This document shows positions 4,771 through 10,388 of a DNA stretch of 10,388 bases, piece after piece (position 1 is the stretch's first letter; each line of letters opens with the position of its first letter). Source of the DNA: Candidatus Omnitrophota bacterium. GTDB lineage: Bacteria > Omnitrophota > Gorgyraeia > Gygaellales > Profunditerraquicolaceae. Below the pieces are notes generated by a model. That model saw only the letters and a program-made list of their open reading frames with translations, was not told the origin of the DNA and made no database searches. The stretch spans positions 1 to 10,388 of the forward strand of contig JAQTNM010000034.1 in NCBI GenBank assembly GCA_028713875.1. The letters are read 5' to 3'. Both the position numbers and the translations under genes were made by a program.

Positions 4771-6494
4771 TAATCTTCTCCCAAGGTAATAGCCAAAGCC
4801 TCTTCCAAAGAGGTAATCCCGTCTTCGACTTTTTTTATTGCGGAATCATAAAGAGTGTGCATGTGGGCGGTCTTACGGGCTTCCTCTTTTATCTTCTGAA
4901 AAGATTCTCTTTGGGTGATCAGGGATCTGATTTCTTCATTTATAACCATCACTTCGGCTATACATGCCCTTCCCTTGTAACCAAGCTGGTTGCACTTGAT
5001 GCAACCTTTTGGCCTATAGGCCAGGTCTGTCTTTAACTTCACGCTTTTGAGCTGATCAGGGGTAGGTTCGTAAGCTTCCTTGCAATCCGGGCATAATTTC
5101 CTTACCAGGCGCTGCGCCACTACCATTAACAAAGAAGGCGCAATCAGATATGGCTCAATGCCTATATCTATAAGGCGCGTTACTGCGGAGGCGGCATCGT
5201 TAGTATGCAGCGTGCTTAATACCAGGTGACCTGTCAACCCTGAACGCAAGCAGATCTCAGCCGTCTCCAAATCCCTGACCTCGCCTACCAGCATGATATC
5301 CGGGTCCTGCCTTAAAAAACTGCGCAGCGCCGTGGCAAAGGTAAGCCCTATATCCGGTTTTATCTGGACCTGGTTAATACCGTCCAGTTTATATTCAACC
5401 GGGTCTTCAATAGTAAGGATATTTTTAGAGGGGCTTTTTATCTCGTTCAGGATCGCATAAAGAGTAGTGGTTTTACCGCTGCCGGTGGGACCGGTTAAAA
5501 ATACAAGGCCATAGGGCACATTTATCATCCGGCGGATATCCTTAAGCTGCTCGGGGTCAAAACCAAGACTGGCAAGATCCAGGACAACAGCGCTCCTGTC
5601 CAGTATCCTCATAACTACCTTTTCTCCGTATATTGTCGGGATGGTAGATATGCGCAGATCAACAGGCCTGTCTTCCACCTTGACCAAAAAGGCGCCGTCC
5701 TGAGGAAGGCGTTTTTCCGCGATATCCAATTTACTCAATATTTTTATGCGCGATATGATGGGCAAATGCAGGTGCCTTGCCGGAGGCGGTATTTCATAAA
5801 GCTTGCCGTCAATGCGGTATCTTAAGGATATCCTGTCCTTAAACGGCTCTATATGTATGTCGGAAGCGCGTTCGTCGATCGCCTGGCGTATGATCAAATC
5901 CACCAATTTGACAACCGGCGCCTCTTCCGCGCGGGCAATAAGCTTATCCAGGCTTAATTCCTGTTCGCTGGATATTTCTTCAGGAGTAGCTACGACGGAA
6001 GTCAGGTCATAGGAAGCCTCCACTGCTTCCTTTAACATTGCGGATTTGCCGTAAAAATCTTCGATAGCCTTGCTGATATCGGCCTTGGTGGCAATTACCG
6101 GATTGACCTCGCAGCCGGTAAGTTTCTTCAGGTTATCGATCAGGATAAGGTCAAGCGGGTCGGCCATGGCCACGGTAAGCGACCTTAAGGTACGCGACAA
6201 TGGAAGGATAAAATTTTTAATGGCGAAGTCCTGCGGTACCAGGTGCTCTAAATCCTGGTCAACCGCGGGTTTTAACATACCGGTCCCCAGGCTGAAATAC
6301 GGCACGCCCAACTGCCTGCCTAAAGCCGCAACTAAGATATCCTCTTTAATTGCGCCGCTTTTAACAAGTATCTCGCCAAGCCTGCCCCCCTCCTGCCGCT
6401 GGATGCTTACAGCTTTTTCCAGCTGGGCAGTAGTAATGAGCCCGTCTTTAATCAGGAGTTCGCCTAATTTAAGGTATTTTTCTTTGGCAGCCAT
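4770..6494 (-). CDS. pilB: Assembly ATPase PilB/GspE with N-terminal MshEN domain
   Basis: The 574-residue cytoplasmic hexameric ATPase powers filament extension. Visible motifs, in order, are Walker A GPTGSGKT (335-342), Asp box TIEDPVE (361-367), Walker B region DIMLVGEVRD (399-408) and His box GHLVLSTLH (422-430). The zinc-binding cysteines C468, C471, C498 and C501 mark extension rather than retraction ATPases. All catalytic motifs are intact. Residues 9-32 and 38-61 match the tandem 24-residue cyclic-di-GMP-binding MshEN motif with the usual 5-residue spacer; the first motif starts with Lys instead of Arg. The start at 6494 has no Shine-Dalgarno, and an extended -10 lies just upstream, so a near-leaderless transcript is possible. 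The stop overlaps the pilC start. PilB and GspE cannot be told apart by sequence alone; the pilMNOPQ-type neighbours favour PilB. Confidence 0.97.
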   Translation of the reverse strand: MAAKEKYLKLGELLIKDGLITTAQLEKAVSIQRQEGGRLGEILVKSGAIKEDILVAALGRQLGVPYFSLGTGMLKPAVDQDLEHLVPQDFAIKNFILPLSRTLRSLTVAMADPLDLILIDNLKKLTGCEVNPVIATKADISKAIEDFYGKSAMLKEAVEASYDLTSVVATPEEISSEQELSLDKLIARAEEAPVVKLVDLIIRQAIDERASDIHIEPFKDRISLRYRIDGKLYEIPPPARHLHLPIISRIKILSKLDIAEKRLPQDGAFLVKVEDRPVDLRISTIPTIYGEKVVMRILDRSAVVLDLASLGFDPEQLKDIRRMINVPYGLVFLTGPTGSGKTTTLYAILNEIKSPSKNILTIEDPVEYKLDGINQVQIKPDIGLTFATALRSFLRQDPDIMLVGEVRDLETAEICLRSGLTGHLVLSTLHTNDAASAVTRLIDIGIEPYLIAPSLLMVVAQRLVRKLCPDCKEAYEPTPDQLKSVKLKTDLAYRPKGCIKCNQLGYKGRACIAEVMVINEEIRSLITQRESFQKIKEEARKTAHMHTLYDSAIKKVEDGITSLEEALAITLGED

Positions 6495-6503
6495 AATCTA
6501 TTA

Positions 6504-6512
6504 ATTATAACA
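6504..6512 (-). promoter_or_regulatory. Extended -10 element before pilB
   Basis: The minus strand reads TG-T-TATAAT (6512-6504), a perfect extended -10. No good -35 is seen 17 nt upstream. Transcription would begin near 6497, only about 3 nt before the pilB ATG at 6494. This fits the missing ribosome site but could be chance in an A/T-rich gap. Confidence 0.35.
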
Positions 6513-6529
6513 TGATCCCGGAAACTATA

Positions 6530-6560
6530 AACAGTTTTATTTCTTCCTGTCAAAACTGTT
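6530..6560 (-). other. 9-bp inverted repeat over the pilQ stop codon
   Basis: AACAGTTTT (6530-6538) and AAAACTGTT (6552-6560) are perfect reverse complements around a 13-nt loop that contains the pilQ stop. On the minus strand only a weak TTTATAG follows, so it may be a partial terminator or an RNA stability/processing element between pilQ and pilB. Confidence 0.4.
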
Positions 6561-7979
6561 CAGGCTGGTTTCAATGATCCTGCGACGATCAATGCCTATC
6601 GCGGTGCTCTGTTCGCGTTCCGGAATAGAGATTTTTTTGGCTTGGGCGAGGTCAATCTTCCCCTCTTTGACAATGTGCGGCGTGATAAATATAAGCAGCT
6701 CGCGCTCTCTGTCTTTATCTTTATTCTTATGCCTGAAGAAAGAACCGATTAACGGAAGATCGCCGAAAAAAGGAAGCTTGGTAATAACTTCGTCGTAATC
6801 GTATTGGATAAGCCCGCCTATGATCACGGTCTCGCCGTCTTTCACCCTTACCAGCGATTTAGAACTGCGTTCCTCGGGGTCTTTGACGGTAGTATTGCCG
6901 ACGGTTATGCCCGTCTTTGTCGCTGATACTATGGGCGCCAGGTACATGGTTATATCGCCCGTATCGGGATTGATCTGGGGCGTAACCCTCAAGGTGACTC
7001 CGACCTCGTATCTGTCTACGCCCGAAGTAGAGGTGCTCACTTCGGTATTGGTGGTAGTGGAGGCGTTAGTGGCTTCTTTAGTCGTGATTTTTATCTCTGC
7101 GGTCTCATTATTCATAGTCAGGATTTTCGGCCTGGCTAGGGTCTTAGTGTCGGTCTGCGTCCTCAAGAAATCCATCTGCATCTGATAAGTGGCGGTCGAA
7201 GGGTTTATGCTTAAGCTTCCGAGGTTGGGATCCAGTATCTTGCTCCAGGATTTATAGGGGAATCCCATGGTTGCCGTGGCTCCGGTTACGATCGCCGTAA
7301 AAGGCGTCTGCCCGAATTTAAAACCGATGGTATCTACCTTATTCTTACTGACATCCAGCACTTCCATTTCCAGCATTACCTGCGGCTCAGGCACATCAAG
7401 GCTGGCGATCAATTGTTCAATGAGCGGGAAACGGCTGGGTATATCGGTGATAATGAGGCTATTGGTAACGGCATCCTCGCTGAGCTTGCCGTATTCGCTT
7501 AACCTCTGCTTTATGGCAGCGTATAAATCTGCGCCTGCTGTTGCCTGGGAAACGTCAGATTTTTCTTTTACCATGCTGGCGCTGGGCACGCTTTGATATT
7601 TCAGCCGGTATATCTTGGTGATAGTGTCAACCTCGGCCTTACCCCAGTCCTTGACTATAAAGATGTTGGATTTTTTGTCCAATTCATAATAGAGGTTATT
7701 AGCTTTAAACAGCTTGTCCATCGCTTCTTTTATGGGGACCTTATCAAAATAGAGGGTCATTTTTTTATCCTGCACCGCGTCGGAGGCGATAAAATTCAGC
7801 CCGGACTGTATAGAAAATATCTTCAGGATGTTTTTGAGGCTGGCATCCTGAAAATCCAGGGATATTGTTTTATCCGGGTCCGGAAAAGGCAGCTCCGTTG
7901 TAGCCGCAATTACTTTGGGAAAAAACTGGAAGAAAGAAAATAAAAATATAAAAACAAATAATCTGGTTTTAGTTCTCAT
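6537..7979 (-). CDS. pilQ: Outer-membrane secretin PilQ, short form
   Basis: The 480-residue product has an N-terminal signal peptide (hydrophobic 7-20, likely cleavage after VIA, residue 25). An N0/STN-type domain follows (about 38-112, 'ISLDFQDASLKNILKIFS'), then one N1 domain (about 120-197), then the secretin barrel domain (about 200-437). Secretin marks include 'LARPKILTMNNETAEI' (281-296), a Thr/Ser-rich gate loop (304-320), 'VGVTLRVTPQIN' (326-337), 'DGETVIIGGL' (381-390) and 'LPFFGDLPLIGSFF' (402-415). It forms the pore for filament exit. It is shorter than proteobacterial PilQ (about 700 residues) because there is no AMIN peptidoglycan-binding domain and only one N1 repeat. The start is supported by GGAGG five bases upstream and overlaps pilP by 11 nt. 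Confidence 0.96.
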   Translation of the reverse strand: MRTKTRLFVFIFLFSFFQFFPKVIAATTELPFPDPDKTISLDFQDASLKNILKIFSIQSGLNFIASDAVQDKKMTLYFDKVPIKEAMDKLFKANNLYYELDKKSNIFIVKDWGKAEVDTITKIYRLKYQSVPSASMVKEKSDVSQATAGADLYAAIKQRLSEYGKLSEDAVTNSLIITDIPSRFPLIEQLIASLDVPEPQVMLEMEVLDVSKNKVDTIGFKFGQTPFTAIVTGATATMGFPYKSWSKILDPNLGSLSINPSTATYQMQMDFLRTQTDTKTLARPKILTMNNETAEIKITTKEATNASTTTNTEVSTSTSGVDRYEVGVTLRVTPQINPDTGDITMYLAPIVSATKTGITVGNTTVKDPEERSSKSLVRVKDGETVIIGGLIQYDYDEVITKLPFFGDLPLIGSFFRHKNKDKDRERELLIFITPHIVKEGKIDLAQAKKISIPEREQSTAIGIDRRRIIETSLNSFDRKK

Positions 7980-8475
7980 CCTGTCCTCCTTTTAAGCTCT
8001 CTTTTAAGTCCTGCAATTGCTCAGCTGCAGGCGAAGGTAATGTAAAAATATAATTTTTGAATATCACCTCTATCCCGCTTTTGCCTATGGAAACAATCTT
8101 GGCGTCTGAAACGGTGTCTCCTACCTTTACTACTTTGTTATCAATAATAGCCAGGGGCATCTTCCCGCCCCATATTATACCCTGCACGCTCAAAGACGGA
8201 GGCGGAACCTGAGCGGGGGCAGCTTGCGTTAATTGCATGTAGGTCCCGCTGGCCGCAGCTGTTTCCGTATGAAAAACTCCCTCGAAAGGGTCTCTCAAGC
8301 CCTCGGATTTATATTCTACGCGGGGCAAGGTCAGGATCCCGGCTTTAGCCTGTTTTTGCTCATTGCTTCCGTCTTGATTCGCAGGCCCGGCTGCAAATGC
8401 GTACCCTGCCGATAAAAAGCAGAAAATAAAAATAGATAAAATACCCCTTAACTTATTATTGTCTCTTGTCATCAT
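7969..8475 (-). CDS. pilP: Alignment-complex periplasmic protein PilP
   Basis: The 168-residue product has a signal peptide or N-terminal anchor (hydrophobic 12-28, possible cleavage after AFA). A linker and the conserved 'GLRDPFEG' box (59-66) follow. A C-terminal beta domain, about 95-146, has 'SVQGIIWGG', 'AIIDNKVVKVGDTV' and 'IVSIGKSGIEVIFKN'. PilP and GspC proteins link the inner-membrane PilN/PilO pair to the secretin, so its place between pilO and pilQ fits. Proteobacterial PilP is a lipoprotein, but no lipobox cysteine is present here. The ATG at 8475 overlaps the pilO stop (ATGA); a second ATG directly follows. The gene shares 11 nt with pilQ and carries its ribosome site. The short conserved core makes PilP versus GspC a matter of context. 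Confidence 0.87.
   Translation of the reverse strand: MMTRDNNKLRGILSIFIFCFLSAGYAFAAGPANQDGSNEQKQAKAGILTLPRVEYKSEGLRDPFEGVFHTETAAASGTYMQLTQAAPAQVPPPSLSVQGIIWGGKMPLAIIDNKVVKVGDTVSDAKIVSIGKSGIEVIFKNYIFTLPSPAAEQLQDLKESLKGGQDEN
7985..7989 (-). promoter_or_regulatory. Ribosome binding site of pilQ inside pilP
   Basis: The minus strand reads GGAGG five bases before the pilQ ATG at 7979, within the last codons of pilP. It fixes the pilQ start and points to translation linked to that of pilP. Confidence 0.8.
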
Positions 8476-8999
8476 TTAACTTTAAATAAGACCGTATCTA
8501 CTCTTAAACTGGCGCTTATCGCTTCTACGTTACCGTCCTGTTTATTCTGCGCCGTATGCATGTTAAGCGATTCTATGGTGTAGACGTTGGGGTTGCTCTC
8601 AATATTGCTGATAAATTTACCTATTTGGTGATAATTGCCCGCCTCTACCGTCATTTCAAAAGGGTATTTGACATATGCAGGAAAATCCTGCTGTCCCAGC
8701 GGCTTAATCGATATGATTTTCACCGCAGATTCCCTTGCCATATTATTCAGGCTGCTTATGGTCTGGTAAAGGTCCTTGGTATTGACTAAATTTGTCAACT
8801 CATCTATTTTTGTTTGCAGCTGGCTTAGATTTTCCAGGACTCTGTTCTTTTTAGCCTCCGTATCTTTCCTCTCCTTCAGCGCAGCCATATTTTTGGCCTG
8901 CGTCTTATAGAGATTTATGGAGATAAAGACAAAAATAATGACTACCACCAGGTTTGCGATATTGCTTTTGTACCTGTCTATTAAGTCCGGAGAAAACAT
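8472..8999 (-). CDS. pilO: Alignment-complex protein PilO
   Basis: The 175-residue product has a short cytoplasmic N-terminus, one membrane segment (about 16-31), a charged helical stretch likely to form a coiled coil (about 36-75), and a periplasmic ferredoxin-like domain. The last contains 'YPFEMTVEAGNYHQIGKF' (112-129) and 'NPNVYTIESL' (136-145), a characteristic PilO segment. It pairs with the PilN part of the preceding fusion and with PilP. GAGG lies 7 nt before the ATG at 8999. The start is one base after the pilMN stop, and the end overlaps the pilP start, so all are one translational unit. Length is slightly below usual PilO (about 200). GspM has the same fold but is less similar in the quoted stretch. 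Confidence 0.92.
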   Translation of the reverse strand: MFSPDLIDRYKSNIANLVVVIIFVFISINLYKTQAKNMAALKERKDTEAKKNRVLENLSQLQTKIDELTNLVNTKDLYQTISSLNNMARESAVKIISIKPLGQQDFPAYVKYPFEMTVEAGNYHQIGKFISNIESNPNVYTIESLNMHTAQNKQDGNVEAISASLRVDTVLFKVK

Positions 9000-9000
9000 A

Positions 9001-10388
9001 TTAACGCCTCACTTTATCATTGCGGCAGACGATGGTAAAACTGCTTGCCGTAATTTTATCAACAAGAGTCCGTTCTATGGAAACTATGCTTATATCTTTG
9101 AAATTTTTAGAAAAGGCGGTGCTATCCTTCAGGCCGGACAAAAACGCATTAATCTGCTTCAATTCCTTATCGTCTTCTCCAAGGTAGGCAATGCCCTTTA
9201 AAATGAGCTCTGTCTTGTTTTCATCATCGGTGAAAGAATAATCCACCAGCCATAAGCCGTCGGGTAAAACGCGGGGTATGGCATCAAGCTGCTCTGTCAC
9301 ATAGAGGCGTTTTTTCACCAGGCTGTCCAATACATCGAGTTTTTTCTTATATTCGGAATCCAGTCTTTGCAAGTCTTCATAGCCGGAATCGGGGTTTACA
9401 TTGACAACCTTGAACTTTGCGCTTACTAAGCCCTTAACCTCTTTCTGCAGGTCCGCAATTCTATACCGGCCCCAGAAGAACGTCCCGGCAAATATAAATA
9501 ATCCCAGCGTCACCACAAAAGGCGATATTTTAAGATCTGTAAGGACAGAGAGTATGCGCGCTCCGGAGGTGGCTTCTCTCTCGGTTTTTGACTTGGCCTT
9601 TACCGATAAAAGGTTAACCTTGATCCTGGTCTTTATTATTTTTGAAAGGGCCGCGCCGTAACTTTTGATAAAACCCAGGTTAAAAGGCACGGGCCTGTCT
9701 ATATATTTGCTTACTTCTACGAAATTAACTGCCAGCCCGGTTTCCTTTATGGCCGCCTCCAGGTTTTGCCTGATGTTTTCCGGACAGAATAAAAACATTC
9801 TTTCAATAGCCTTGGTGGGCAATTTACGGTCATAATAATCCAGCGATATGTGTAATTCTGTCTTTAATTTCTCTAACAGTATAGCCGGTTCAGGTTTTTC
9901 GCCTAAAACCGCCTCTTCCGGCCTGCCCATTAATGTTATGTCGCGGCTAAACAACGGGAACCCGTTCTCCAGTATCGTAAAGTGGGTCTCGTCTTCCTCT
10001 TCGAAATCCACGCTGATAACTCCGACTATGCCTTTATTGCCGATGCCTGCCGACTGCATGAACCTTAATACGCTGAAAGACGAGTACTCAATTATGCTGG
10101 GCTTGACGTCTAACTGTCCCAATATGGTAAGATATTTATCCAACGTCTCTTTCTTTATGCCTACGTATAAAACCAGGTTCCTGCGGCTGGCCTTGTCAAA
10201 CTGTACCTGAAAATCAGCGACCAATTCCTCTGCTTTGAAAGGCACGTATTTCTTGGCTTCAAAGTTTATGGCGTTGGCCAGTTCATCCGCGGGCAATTTC
10301 GGTATTTCAAATGTACGGATAATCAAATCTTTTCCGGACAGGCAAATGGCCGCTTCCTTGGACTCTATCTTATTCCTTCTCATCTCGT
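9001..10388 (-). CDS. pilM/pilN: PilM-PilN fusion protein, 5' end outside window
   Basis: The frame is open to the window edge; an ATG at 10383 gives 460 residues but is probably internal, because the first actin-fold subdomain of PilM is missing and 'LIIRTFEIPKLPADELANAI' (20-39) matches the middle of normal PilM. Numbering is from that ATG. Residues 1-250 are PilM-like and end with 'SYGAALSK'. 'KVNLLS' (255-260) matches the N-terminal NLLP-type peptide of PilN, which in separate proteins docks into PilM. A membrane segment (288-304), a helix and a periplasmic ferredoxin-like PilN domain (about 360-455) follow. The layout is that of GspL: cytoplasmic actin fold, one membrane pass, periplasmic domain. 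The second phosphate motif, usually like 'DIGAST', is here 'VDFEEEDETHF' (125-135), so ATP binding may be lost. pilO follows after one base. Confidence 0.9.
   Translation of the reverse strand, partial: EMRRNKIESKEAAICLSGKDLIIRTFEIPKLPADELANAINFEAKKYVPFKAEELVADFQVQFDKASRRNLVLYVGIKKETLDKYLTILGQLDVKPSIIEYSSFSVLRFMQSAGIGNKGIVGVISVDFEEEDETHFTILENGFPLFSRDITLMGRPEEAVLGEKPEPAILLEKLKTELHISLDYYDRKLPTKAIERMFLFCPENIRQNLEAAIKETGLAVNFVEVSKYIDRPVPFNLGFIKSYGAALSKIIKTRIKVNLLSVKAKSKTEREATSGARILSVLTDLKISPFVVTLGLFIFAGTFFWGRYRIADLQKEVKGLVSAKFKVVNVNPDSGYEDLQRLDSEYKKKLDVLDSLVKKRLYVTEQLDAIPRVLPDGLWLVDYSFTDDENKTELILKGIAYLGEDDKELKQINAFLSGLKDSTAFSKNFKDISIVSIERTLVDKITASSFTIVCRNDKVRR

Noticed and set aside
6070..6504. 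Plus-strand open frame opposite pilB
   Set aside because: Low-complexity Ser/Leu-rich product typical of antisense reading of a conserved gene. The same applies to the plus-strand frames opposite pilC, pilQ and pilMN.
1..10388. CRISPR array, insertion sequence or phage genes
   Set aside because: No regularly spaced direct repeats, transposase, integrase or phage protein was seen on either strand.

Overview
All recognisable genes in this window lie on the minus strand: ten protein genes (two cut by the window edges), one further pilin-like gene to make eleven, and one tRNA. Ten of the eleven protein genes form one type IV filament assembly cluster. The organism is diderm, because the cluster encodes an outer-membrane secretin. 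The pilin style (short heads ending in Cys-Pro with a Lys-Trp-x-Tyr stretch), the AmmeMemoRadiSam-type radical SAM gene and a tRNA with encoded CCA would fit an uncultured lineage such as Omnitrophota. That placement rests on protein style only and is tentative.

Layout, read in transcription order from high to low coordinates. 10388-9001: a PilM-PilN fusion, 5'-truncated by the window. 8999-8472: PilO. 8475-7969: PilP. 7979-6537: a short secretin (PilQ). 6494-4770: the PilB-type assembly ATPase with an N-terminal MshEN domain. 4770-3532: PilC. Genes from pilMN to pilQ overlap or nearly touch, as do pilB and pilC. Between pilC and the pilins is a ~200 nt non-coding stretch with a good sigma70-type promoter, an operator-like dyad and a foldable leader. 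Then follow the major pilin (3327-2947), a second pilin (2902-2480), a terminator-like hairpin, a PilV-like minor pilin (2405-2028), a paralogue of the second pilin (2019-1609) and a PilW-like minor pilin (1600-977). A tRNA-Ala(CGC) lies at 948-873, then a palindrome-rich non-coding stretch (878-724), then the 5' part of an AmrS-like radical SAM gene (723-1) that runs off the window.

How the parts work together (family knowledge): PilB hydrolyses ATP under the PilC platform; PilMN, PilO and PilP form the alignment complex across the inner membrane and periplasm; PilQ is the outer-membrane pore; the five pilin-like proteins form the filament and its priming tip. No retraction ATPase (PilT) and no prepilin peptidase (PilD) is present here. 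The fused PilMN resembles GspL and the system lacks a PilT, so a secretion-type pseudopilus is as possible as a retractile pilus.

I found no wholly new system. The less ordinary points are the palindrome that shares the tRNA-Ala CCA end, the multi-stem element beside it, the PilMN fusion with an eroded nucleotide-binding motif, the tandem MshEN (cyclic-di-GMP) motifs in PilB, the promoter/dyad/leader before the major pilin, and the hairpin separating the two pilin groups. There is no gene-free stretch longer than 300 bases.
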